Below are positions 9,029 to 16,623 of a stretch of 64,000 nt of DNA, one piece after another. This DNA is from Granulosicoccus sp. (GTDB lineage: Bacteria > Pseudomonadota > Gammaproteobacteria > Granulosicoccales > Granulosicoccaceae): the NCBI GenBank assembly GCA_020627685.1, contig JAHDGK010000001.1:76084-140083 (forward strand), written 5' to 3'. Positions within the stretch are counted from its first letter, which is position 1; every line of letters begins with the position of its first letter. Both the position numbers and the translations under genes were made by a program. The notes under the pieces were generated by a model. The model was not told the origin of the DNA. It saw only the letters and a list, made by a program, of their open reading frames with translations, and did no database searches.

Positions 9029-9613
9029 ATGTCCGACAACTCATTTAATGTACAGCTCGCATCTATAAGAGCTTGCACCTTATGCGAGGATGATTTGGAG
9101 GCTGGAGTGCGTCCTGTCGTGCAGGCTCATCCAAAGGCCCGATTACTTATCGCCGGTCAAGCCCCTGGTTTAAAAGTGCATCAGTCAGGCGTACCTTTTG
9201 ACGATGCCAGTGGTGATCGTTTGCGCGACTGGATGGGAGTGGATAAGGCCACGTTCTACAATGAAGAGCAAGTGGCAATATTGCCTATGGGTTTCTGTTA
9301 CCCCGGTAGAGGGCGTAGTGGGGATTTACCACCACGCCCGATCTGTGCCGAAACTTGGCGAAACGCCTTGATCAATTCTTTGCCTAACATTGAGTTGACG
9401 CTGGTGATTGGCCAATATGCGCAAAACTGGCACCTGCCATTCCAACAGAGCACGCTAACCGCCACTATTCAGGACTGGGAAAAATACGGGTCGTCGTTAA
9501 TGCCGTTGCCACATCCGAGTCCGCGAAACAATATCTGGTTAAAACGGAATGAGTGGTTCGAAAAAGAGGTATTGCCCGTGCTAAAGGCAAGAGTGGCAGC
9601 TGCTTTATTGTGA
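9029..9613 (+). CDS. Uracil-DNA glycosylase family protein
   Basis: A 194-residue cytosolic protein of the COG1573-type UDG fold. Four Cys-like N-terminal features are partial (ACTLCEDD), followed by the active-site loop GQAPGLKVHQSGVPFDDASG and a C-terminal HPSPRNN block, equivalent to the Leu-loop HPS motif. This branch of UDG-like proteins is common in proteobacteria as a stand-alone gene; the catalytic residue and substrate are not settled. Whether it removes uracil is an inference from fold. It is divergent from the AraC gene. Confidence 0.8.
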   Translation: MSDNSFNVQLASIRACTLCEDDLEAGVRPVVQAHPKARLLIAGQAPGLKVHQSGVPFDDASGDRLRDWMGVDKATFYNEEQVAILPMGFCYPGRGRSGDLPPRPICAETWRNALINSLPNIELTLVIGQYAQNWHLPFQQSTLTATIQDWEKYGSSLMPLPHPSPRNNIWLKRNEWFEKEVLPVLKARVAAALL

Positions 9614-9825
9614 GACTGTCGGCTTCATCATTCGTAGCCGGAATTGCTTGAAACGCAGTCAACTTCAATGCGTGTCGACTAAAACGCGCAGGGTAATAAT
9701 TAGCTGGCTGCAGATTTATCGGGTAAATGTAGATTGTTGCTCTAGCGTGAAATATGTTGTTACAAAAATTGCCCTCTACCTGTTGTAGTGTTGTGAGCAT
9801 CAGGTGTGTCGGTGTTTATTGAGGA

Positions 9826-10971
9826 ATGTTGATTGGTTCAGTGTCACTGCATAAGCGGGCTGTATGCAGGGATCAGGTATGGTTTTTACAATATCGGTTG
9901 TGCTTCAATTTGCTCGTTGCCGTACTGCTTTGTTTGGCTCCGCTGGTTGGTTATTCCCAGTCCTTTTCGCTGCGCGCGACCAATACCTTGCAGTTAAATA
10001 GCTCCCCCGCTGTCCAGTCCACGGTTGATGAGTTTGAAGAGGTGTTCCAGTCTGGTCGGGCTTGGTCTTTTACGTTTGAAAACGACATTTTTGTGGGTGA
10101 TGACGATGGATTGACCAACGCATTTGGTTTCCAATTGGGTCGAGCGGCATTTGATCGATTCACCCCCGAGAATCTTCCAGGTTGGCTCCATAAATTCGTT
10201 GGTGACACTTATATAAACCGTGCTGATGGACGAAAACGCGGGGTGGTTTACGTATTCGGGCAGGCGATGCAAACACCGGAAGATATTCAGTCTTCTGAGC
10301 CGGTTATCGGTGATTTACCTTATGCGGGGCTGGTGTTTGCTTCCGCATCATTTTATGCAGCCGGACAACAACGATCCGACAGGCTGACCCTGGTTGGCGG
10401 AATGGTCGGGCCGGTGTCCTTGGCAGCGGAGTCGCAATCCTTAATTCATCGGATGACTGGATCGGACATTCCCAATGGCTGGGACAATCAGATCGACTAT
10501 GAACCCGTGTTTATGGTGGAAGCCGGAAAGATTGTCAGAGCGTTTTCAACCGATCCAAGCCGCGCTCTTGAATTTGACTCAATTGTGTTGGCAGATATTG
10601 GCTTTGGAAATTTACGCAGTTCGCTTAGCGCCACAGTTTTGGCCCGAATCGGAGACAATCTGGAAATAAGCTACCCCTTGGCGTCCGTGCTACCGGACCG
10701 GCAAGTCAGTCCTCTTGCATTCTCTAAAGCCCCGAGCTGGTACGCTTTTGCCGGTGTGCAAGCGGCCTATGTTGCCAATGACATTATGGTAGATGGCAAT
10801 ACCTTTACCGACAGCCTGTCAGTCCCGCTGGATCATACACAGGGGCGCCTCTCTTTGGGGCTGGGGTGGAATCTGGGTAGTTGGGCTTTCACCGTTCTTT
10901 TCTCCGAAAACAAGAACACTCGAGAAAGGGACCCATTCGGCTCGATCAGCGTGACACATCGGTATCAGTAG
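9826..10971 (+). CDS. LpxR-like (DUF2219) outer-membrane lipid A deacylase family protein
   Basis: 381 residues including an N-terminal hydrophobic export segment (CFNLLVAVLLCLAPLVGYS) preceded by an unusually long leader of about 28 residues. The mature part matches the LpxR barrel family: FTFENDIFVGDDDGLTNAFG near the start (Asn and Asp of the family active site), DLPYAGLVFASASF, and the catalytic-type segment around LIHRMTGSDIPNGWDNQ. LpxR removes the 3'-acyloxyacyl group of lipid A in the outer membrane. The ATG at 9826 has GAGGA directly abutting it, poor spacing, so a downstream start is possible. The 212-base gap upstream shows no other gene. Confidence 0.8.
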   Translation: MLIGSVSLHKRAVCRDQVWFLQYRLCFNLLVAVLLCLAPLVGYSQSFSLRATNTLQLNSSPAVQSTVDEFEEVFQSGRAWSFTFENDIFVGDDDGLTNAFGFQLGRAAFDRFTPENLPGWLHKFVGDTYINRADGRKRGVVYVFGQAMQTPEDIQSSEPVIGDLPYAGLVFASASFYAAGQQRSDRLTLVGGMVGPVSLAAESQSLIHRMTGSDIPNGWDNQIDYEPVFMVEAGKIVRAFSTDPSRALEFDSIVLADIGFGNLRSSLSATVLARIGDNLEISYPLASVLPDRQVSPLAFSKAPSWYAFAGVQAAYVANDIMVDGNTFTDSLSVPLDHTQGRLSLGLGWNLGSWAFTVLFSENKNTRERDPFGSISVTHRYQ

Positions 10972-11153
10972 AGTCCGGCGGGTACCTCCGGCCCGCAGCT
11001 TCATTTGCATTTGAAGCCTACATTTCATACTGTATGTCACAAACGAGATGACGAATTGGTACCCATTGCCCATAGCTCGGTCAGCTCTACTCGGCCACTA
11101 TTTGCATGTTGGGCTACTTCACCCACTACTCAATTACTAGAGGAGAGAGACGA

Positions 11154-11627
11154 ATGCAGAAATCCCTGCACATAGATCCGGGCAAGTGCACCGGATGTCT
11201 GCAGTGTGAGTCAGCGTGCTCGCTGGTCAACGAAGGCATGGTAAATCCGTCTAAATCACGGATTAAGGTCTTTACTTTCCATGACGAAGGTCGTTTTGTG
11301 CCATACACCTGCACTCAGTGTGATGAAGCCTGGTGCATGCAGGCATGCCCGGTAGACGCCATTGTGCTAAACCCGGCAAACGGATCTAAAGACGTTCTCA
11401 CTGATGTCTGCGTGGGCTGTAAGGTTTGTACGATTGCTTGCCCGTTCGGCACCATCAACTACAACACCGATACCGGCAAAGTCGTCAAGTGCGACCTTTG
11501 TGGTGGTGATCCCGAGTGTGCCGAGGCGTGCCCGACTCAAGCCATTACCTATGTCGATGCCAACGCAACGGGGCTAGATAAAATGCGAGCCTGGGCTGCC
11601 AAGACTGATAACGCGGCTGGCGCATAA
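11154..11627 (+). CDS. aorA: Four-cluster ferredoxin subunit of aldehyde oxidoreductase
   Basis: 157 residues with 16 Cys arranged for four [4Fe-4S] clusters: CTGCLQCESAC at the start, CTQCDEAWCMQACP, CVGCKVCTIACP and CDLCGGDPECAEACP. It is a DMSO-reductase/HycB-type electron-transfer subunit. The ATG at 11154 has GAGGAGAG upstream. It lies 11 bp before the tungsten subunit gene, the arrangement seen for AorA-AorB of the bacterial three-subunit AOR of Aromatoleum. Its role is to carry electrons between the tungsten subunit and the FAD subunit. Confidence 0.9.
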   Translation: MQKSLHIDPGKCTGCLQCESACSLVNEGMVNPSKSRIKVFTFHDEGRFVPYTCTQCDEAWCMQACPVDAIVLNPANGSKDVLTDVCVGCKVCTIACPFGTINYNTDTGKVVKCDLCGGDPECAEACPTQAITYVDANATGLDKMRAWAAKTDNAAGA

Positions 11628-11638
11628 GGAGACAAATT

Positions 11639-13495
11639 ATGAGTTGGACTAGAAAAATACTGCGTGTCAACCTGACCAACGGCACAGTCGCTGAAGAAGC
11701 GCTGAACATGGAATGGGCGAATGAGTACCTTGGCCAGCGTGGCTTGGCAACTCGCTATCTGGTTGACGAAATCGACCCAACGTGTGACGCATTGGGCCCG
11801 GATAACAAGCTCATCATGACCACCGGTCCTTTGACTGGCACGATTGCCTCAACTGGCGGTCGCTATTCTGTTGTTTGCAAAAGCCCGCTAACTGGAACAG
11901 TAGCCTGTTCTAATTCCGGCGGTTTTTTCGGCGCCGAGCTAAAGTTTGCTGGCTGGGACATGATCATTTTCGAAGGAAAGGCTGCCAGCCCCATGTATCT
12001 GAACATCGAAGATGATGTTGCTACTCTGATGCCTGCTGACGACCTCTGGGGTCAATCCTGCTGGGCGACAGATCACGCGCTACGTCAAAAGCATCAGGAT
12101 CCGCAAATTCGCATTGCGTGTGTTGGTCGTTCTGCCGAAGAGGGCAATCTCTACGCAGCTGTTGTTAATGACTTACACCGTGCTGCGGGTCGTTCTGGAG
12201 TCGGAACGGTTATGGCGTCCAAGAACCTTAAAGCGGTTGTTTGCCGCGGCACTAAGGGCTTGGGTGGTATTGATGACCCTCAGCGCTTCATGCAAACGGT
12301 TAAAGACGGCAAAAAGGTACTGGCTGAGAATGCGGTTACCGGTCAAGGCCTGCCGGCTTATGGCACACAGGTACTCATGAACGTTATCAACGAGGTGGGT
12401 GCTCTTCCAACTCGAAACATGAGTGAAACTCAGTTTGAAGGTGCTAACAACGTGGGTGGCGAAGCCATGCACGAGCCTCGTAAATCAGACGGCAAGCCAA
12501 ATCTGACAACCAATGGTGCTTGCTACTCTTGCACAATCGCTTGTGGCCGAATCTCTACCATCGATCGAACTCACTTCTCTGTCAAAGATAAGCCTGAGTA
12601 CTGGATCAATTCCGGTGGATTAGAGTACGAAGCAGCCTGGGCTCTGGGTCCTGACACCGGTGTCGATGATATTGATGCTCTGACTTACGTTAACTTCCTG
12701 TGTAATGAAGACGGTATGGATCCAATTTCACTCGGTTCAACGGTCGCTGCGGCCATGGAGCTGTTTGAAACGGGTGCAATTACCACTGAGCATACGGGCG
12801 GTATGGAGCTTAAATTCGGTTCTGCGGAAGCCTTGTGCTGGGCTGCTGAAATGACAGCGAAAGGCGAAGGCTTCGGAGCCGATCTCGGCTTAGGCTCTAA
12901 GCGACTGTGCGAAAAGTACGGTAAGCCTGAATTGTCCATGACCGTTAAAGGTCAAGAGTTCCCGGCATACGACCCACGTGGTATTCAAGGTATGGGATTG
13001 GCCTATGCGACTGCTAACCGCGGCGCCTGTCACTTGCGTGGATACACGGTAGCGTCTGAAATTCTCGGTATTCCTGAGAAGACAGATCCTTTGGAGTCTG
13101 ATGGCAAGGCGGGTCTGGTTAAGGCTTTCCAGGATGCAACAGCGGCTGTTGATTCTGCGGGTCTTTGCGTCTTCACCACATTTGCGTGGACGATGGACGA
13201 TATCGCACCTCAGGTAGATGCTGCTTGTGAAGGCGACTGGTCCACTGAGCGAATGATGGAAGTTGGCGAGCGAATCTGGAATCTTGAGAAAGACTTCAAC
13301 CAGAAAGCGGGTATTACCGGTGCCGATGACACGCTGCCTAAGCGTTTGTTGTCAGAAGGCGCAAACTCTGGTCCTGCTAAAGGAAAAGTTAGCGAACTGG
13401 ATCAAATGCTACCGGAGTACTACCAACTGCGAGGCTATTCAGCAGATGGCTCAATGACTGACGAAACTCGTCAGAAGTGGGCTCTGCCTAGCTAG
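11639..13495 (+). CDS. aorB: Tungsten-containing aldehyde:ferredoxin oxidoreductase, catalytic subunit
   Basis: 618 residues, the usual length of AOR. The N-terminal domain has TGPLTGTIASTGGRYSVVCK and SNSGGFFGAELKFAGWD, the bis-pyranopterin binding signatures. The [4Fe-4S] cluster ligands are Cys295, Cys298 and Cys302 (CYSCTIAC) plus Cys510 (SAGLCVF). DPRGIQGMGLAYATANRGAC is the conserved pterin-binding stretch of domain 3. The enzyme oxidises aldehydes to carboxylic acids in the cytoplasm, or reduces acids in reverse. The start has AAGGAG upstream. The adjacent moaD and moaA genes support a pterin-cofactor enzyme; tungsten rather than molybdenum is inferred from the family. Confidence 0.95.
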   Translation: MSWTRKILRVNLTNGTVAEEALNMEWANEYLGQRGLATRYLVDEIDPTCDALGPDNKLIMTTGPLTGTIASTGGRYSVVCKSPLTGTVACSNSGGFFGAELKFAGWDMIIFEGKAASPMYLNIEDDVATLMPADDLWGQSCWATDHALRQKHQDPQIRIACVGRSAEEGNLYAAVVNDLHRAAGRSGVGTVMASKNLKAVVCRGTKGLGGIDDPQRFMQTVKDGKKVLAENAVTGQGLPAYGTQVLMNVINEVGALPTRNMSETQFEGANNVGGEAMHEPRKSDGKPNLTTNGACYSCTIACGRISTIDRTHFSVKDKPEYWINSGGLEYEAAWALGPDTGVDDIDALTYVNFLCNEDGMDPISLGSTVAAAMELFETGAITTEHTGGMELKFGSAEALCWAAEMTAKGEGFGADLGLGSKRLCEKYGKPELSMTVKGQEFPAYDPRGIQGMGLAYATANRGACHLRGYTVASEILGIPEKTDPLESDGKAGLVKAFQDATAAVDSAGLCVFTTFAWTMDDIAPQVDAACEGDWSTERMMEVGERIWNLEKDFNQKAGITGADDTLPKRLLSEGANSGPAKGKVSELDQMLPEYYQLRGYSADGSMTDETRQKWALPS

Positions 13496-13564
13496 TGAGT
13501 CTTTGCTAGGGTCTGTCGTTTGTTATTGGCGCAGACTTACGTTTTAGACTTGATTATGATGGAC

Positions 13565-13599
13565 CTCGGGCGCAGCAGGACTGCGCCCGAGTTGTCTTT
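13565..13599 (+). terminator. Stem-loop between aorB and aorC
   Basis: A perfect 11-bp GC-rich stem (CTCGGGCGCAG / CTGCGCCCGAG, 13565-13591) with a 5-nt loop is followed by TTGTCTTT. It lies in the 186-bp gap between aorB and aorC. It may be an intrinsic terminator or a partial attenuator giving more AorAB than AorC, or a 3' mRNA stabiliser. Confidence 0.65.
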
Positions 13600-13681
13600 A
13601 AGGTTCGACAATCTGGATCTGGTGCGCGTAAAGGGTGGCACTGGACCATTGGTTTAATAACAACGTATTTAGGATATGGCT

Positions 13682-14950
13682 ATGCATTACGTGATCATTG
13701 GTGCGGGTCCTGCAGGTGTAAATGCAGCAGAACATCTGCGTAAATTTGACCCAAGCGGACAAGTGACTCTGCTGGTTGCAGAAGATGTCCCACCTTATTC
13801 ACGCATGGCGCTGCCATATTACTTAGTTGGCAATATCGCCGCTGAGGGGACCTACCTTCGCAAAAATGAAAATCATTTTGAGTCTCTTGGTATCACGGTA
13901 AAGCAAGGGCGTGCCAGCTCTGTAGATACTCAATCAAAGAGCATTACGCTTTTAGGTGGAGAGACACTGAGCTATGACAAACTGCTTGTCGCGACCGGTG
14001 CTACAGCGACCCGCCCGCCCATACCGGGCATTGATTCTGAAGGTGTGCACAACTGCTGGTCTTTGCGGGATGCACACAAAATTGTCGCTGGAACCGAGGC
14101 AGGTTCCAAGGTCATATTAATGGGGGCAGGTTTTATCGGCTGCATCATTCTTGAGGCTTTGGCCGCAAGAGGGGTGGACTTGACGGTCATTGAAATGGAG
14201 AACCGAATGGTTTCTCGAATGACTAACGAAGTAATGGGCACCATGATCAAAGACTGGTGCGTATCCAAGGGCATCAAGGTTCTCACCTCGACCAAAGTCT
14301 CTGAGATCGCAGAAGGTACAGCAGAGGACCCACTGAGCGTTAAAACAGAAGGTGGTGAGACACTGCCGGCTGATGTGGTCATTTGCGCGACTGGTGTTCG
14401 GTCAAATACAGCCTTCTTAGATGGCAGTGGTATCGAAGTCGATATGGGTATCGTTGTCGACGACTTTATGCAGACAAGTGCTGCAGATGTCTATGCGGCC
14501 GGTGATGTTGCTCAGGGGCGTGATTTATCTACGGGCGAGTATTACGTGCAAGCTATTCAACCAACGGCGGTAGAGCATGGCAAGTTGGCAGCGCAGAACA
14601 TGGTTCACGGACACAAGACCCCACATCCGGGTAATGTGAACATGAACGTGCTAGACACGGTTGGCCTGATTTCGACCTCGTTCGGTATGTGGATGGGTGT
14701 CGAGGGTGGAGAAGAAGGCGAGATGTCAGATGTGGAGAATTTCAAGTATTTGAACTTGCAGTTTAAAGATGATGTTCTCGTGGGGGCTAGCAGCCTGGGT
14801 ATGACTCAGCACGTCGGAGTTATGCGTGGTTTGATTCAGACTGGCGCGCACCTAGGAGAATGGAAAGATAAATTGCTCAAGGAACCTAACCGTATTTCTG
14901 AGGCCTATTTAGCCAGTGCACAACAACAACACGTCAACTTAGGACCCTAG
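13682..14950 (+). CDS. aorC: FAD/NAD(P)-binding oxidoreductase subunit of AOR
   Basis: 422 residues of the pyridine nucleotide-disulfide oxidoreductase class. The FAD Rossmann motif is VIIGAGPAGVNAAEH at the N-terminus, the NAD(P) motif VILMGAGFIGCIILEALA near residue 140, and the second FAD contact VYAAGDVAQ. There is no redox-active CxxxxC pair, so it acts as a flavin electron shuttle. In Aromatoleum-type AOR the third subunit has this fold and couples aldehyde oxidation to NAD. The ATG at 13682 is preferred over 13676 because AGGA lies 7 bases before it. Genes for MoaD, an unknown and MoaA follow closely. Confidence 0.85.
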   Translation: MHYVIIGAGPAGVNAAEHLRKFDPSGQVTLLVAEDVPPYSRMALPYYLVGNIAAEGTYLRKNENHFESLGITVKQGRASSVDTQSKSITLLGGETLSYDKLLVATGATATRPPIPGIDSEGVHNCWSLRDAHKIVAGTEAGSKVILMGAGFIGCIILEALAARGVDLTVIEMENRMVSRMTNEVMGTMIKDWCVSKGIKVLTSTKVSEIAEGTAEDPLSVKTEGGETLPADVVICATGVRSNTAFLDGSGIEVDMGIVVDDFMQTSAADVYAAGDVAQGRDLSTGEYYVQAIQPTAVEHGKLAAQNMVHGHKTPHPGNVNMNVLDTVGLISTSFGMWMGVEGGEEGEMSDVENFKYLNLQFKDDVLVGASSLGMTQHVGVMRGLIQTGAHLGEWKDKLLKEPNRISEAYLASAQQQHVNLGP

Positions 14951-14972
14951 AGAGTTCTCTGATACTTAACCC

Positions 14973-15227
14973 ATGAAAATTACCTTCAAACTCTATGCGA
15001 CGCTGCAAGATCTTTTACCCGCTGGGGCTGTGAAGAATGCGGTTGAAATAGAGGTCGCTGACGATGCATCTCTCAACGATATTATTGATCAGCATCGCGT
15101 ACCTCGAGACTTAGCCCATCTCGTTTTGGTTAACGGTATTTTTCATTGTGATGCTGATCGTGATGACAGGAACGTTCTCAAAGAGAATGATGTGCTAGCT
15201 ATCTGGCCACCGGTTGCGGGTGGGTAG
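14973..15227 (+). CDS. moaD: MoaD/ThiS-family sulfur carrier
   Basis: 84 residues, a ubiquitin-like beta-grasp protein (KITFKLYATLQDLLP at the N-terminus) ending in the diagnostic Gly-Gly tail (PPVAGG). The C-terminal glycine is adenylated and thiocarboxylated and donates the dithiolene sulfur of molybdopterin. Its place 22 bp after aorC suggests a dedicated carrier for the tungsten cofactor rather than the housekeeping MoaD. Confidence 0.88.
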   Translation: MKITFKLYATLQDLLPAGAVKNAVEIEVADDASLNDIIDQHRVPRDLAHLVLVNGIFHCDADRDDRNVLKENDVLAIWPPVAGG

Positions 15228-15232
15228 TTAGT

Positions 15233-15529
15233 ATGAGTTTTCCGCAGATAGCTTACAGTCGAGAGATGGGCTTGACGCATGATGATTTCTGGCGCTTGCT
15301 ACCCAAGGCAATGGGCGAGCATCGTTATGATGTGGAAGGCGATGTGGTTAACGCAACACTTCATGACGGCACGTTAAAAATTACCCTGGGACCAACTCAG
15401 GAACGACGTATTGCTTTGCTACGTCTGCCTTATTCTGAAGTTTCGTTTGAATTTAACAACGTGGCTGAAGAGCAGCAGCTGGCTTTTAAAACACATTTTG
15501 ATTTGCACTTCCAACGAGGGGGTGGCTAG
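15233..15529 (+). CDS. Conserved hypothetical in AOR operon
   Basis: 98 residues, cytosolic, no signal or membrane segment, no Cys. An alpha-beta pattern is visible: GLTHDDFWRLLPKAMGEHRY, then amphipathic strands GDVVNATLHDGTLKITLGP and RRIALLRLPYSEVSFEF, ending HFDLHFQRGGG. It starts 5 bp after moaD and ends close to moaA, so it is surely co-transcribed. I do not recognise a characterised family. The His-rich C-terminus and position between two cofactor-synthesis genes suggest a role in cofactor or AOR maturation. Confidence 0.75.
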   Translation: MSFPQIAYSREMGLTHDDFWRLLPKAMGEHRYDVEGDVVNATLHDGTLKITLGPTQERRIALLRLPYSEVSFEFNNVAEEQQLAFKTHFDLHFQRGGG

Positions 15530-15548
15530 TGTCCGCACCCAACAGACT

Positions 15549-16580
15549 ATGACTGATGTAAAAACGGCCGTTGCGCCGGCAAGTGATCGTTTCGATAGAC
15601 CGCTTAAAGATTTGCGTGTCTCGGTAACTGATCGCTGCAATTTTCGCTGCGTGTATTGCATGCCGAAAACAGTCTTTAACAAAGACTATAAGTTCTTACC
15701 CAAATCCGAGTTGCTGACCTTCGAAGAAATTGAGCGAATGGTTCAGGCGTCTGCCGAACTTGGTGTCACCAAAATTCGTCTAACCGGAGGCGAACCTCTG
15801 GTGCGTAGAGATCTTGAACAGCTCATTTCAAAAATTAGAAACGTCGCTGGCATTACAGATGTCAGTATGACCACTAACGCATCATTGCTAACGCGCGATA
15901 GGGCTCGAAGCTTACGTGATGCCGGCTTGCAACGTTTGAACGTCAGTTTGGATGCAATGGATGACGAGACCTTTATGCGTGTCAATGATGTTGATGTCAC
16001 GGTACAAACGGTACTCGATGGTATTCAGCATGCGGCAGACGCTAAGTTCGACTCTGTAAAAGTCAATATGGTGGTTAAGAAAGGACTGAATGATCACTCT
16101 ATTTTGCCCATGGCCAGATTCTTCCACGGCACTGGACAAATACTGCGCTTTATAGAGTTTATGGACGTTGGAAACAGCAATGCCTGGGATCTTTCGCATG
16201 TCACGACAAGCCAGGAAATCGCTGATCTGATCAATGCGGAAATGCCTATTGCTCCGGCTAAAGCAAACTATCGCGGTGAAGTGGCTAAACGATGGGAGTA
16301 TCTAGACGGTGGCGGCGAGATCGGTATTATTTCATCAGTGTCTGATCCTTTCTGTGGTGATTGCAGCAGAGCACGACTCAGCGCCACGGGAAGCATTTAC
16401 ACCTGCCTGTTTGCATCCAGCGGGCATGACATGAGATCCGTACTGCGAAGTGGTGATGTCGATGCCGTTCGTGATGCCTTGTCCAAGCTCTGGTCAGTCA
16501 GGGGCGACCGCTACTCAGAAACCCGAACCCAAGTCTCCGTCATCCGCCCCAAAGTAGAAATGTCCTTCATCGGCGGCTAA
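15549..16580 (+). CDS. moaA: GTP 3',8-cyclase (molybdenum/tungsten cofactor biosynthesis)
   Basis: 343 residues. The radical SAM cluster ligands are Cys30, Cys34 and Cys37 (TDRCNFRCVYCMP); the GGEPL motif follows. The C-terminal cluster ligands are in DPFCGDCSRARLSATGSIYTC-like spacing (C-x2-C-x13-C). The chain ends in the Gly-Gly tail (SFIGG) that is essential in MoaA. It converts GTP to 3',8-cyclo-7,8-dihydro-GTP, the first pterin step. The ATG at 15549 lacks a clear ribosome site; a GTG at 15522 overlapping the previous gene is an alternative. Its operon membership ties pterin synthesis to AOR production. Confidence 0.95.
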   Translation: MTDVKTAVAPASDRFDRPLKDLRVSVTDRCNFRCVYCMPKTVFNKDYKFLPKSELLTFEEIERMVQASAELGVTKIRLTGGEPLVRRDLEQLISKIRNVAGITDVSMTTNASLLTRDRARSLRDAGLQRLNVSLDAMDDETFMRVNDVDVTVQTVLDGIQHAADAKFDSVKVNMVVKKGLNDHSILPMARFFHGTGQILRFIEFMDVGNSNAWDLSHVTTSQEIADLINAEMPIAPAKANYRGEVAKRWEYLDGGGEIGIISSVSDPFCGDCSRARLSATGSIYTCLFASSGHDMRSVLRSGDVDAVRDALSKLWSVRGDRYSETRTQVSVIRPKVEMSFIGG

Positions 16581-16623
16581 CACAAGGGTCGGACCACGGT
16601 AACCTTATGTTTTACATAAAAAA

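Noticed and set aside
10972-11153. Moco/Tuco riboswitch upstream of aorA
   Set aside because: The leader has only short inverted repeats (for example CATAC-T-GTATG at 11026-11036) and nothing resembling the conserved Moco RNA core by eye; a covariance search would decide.
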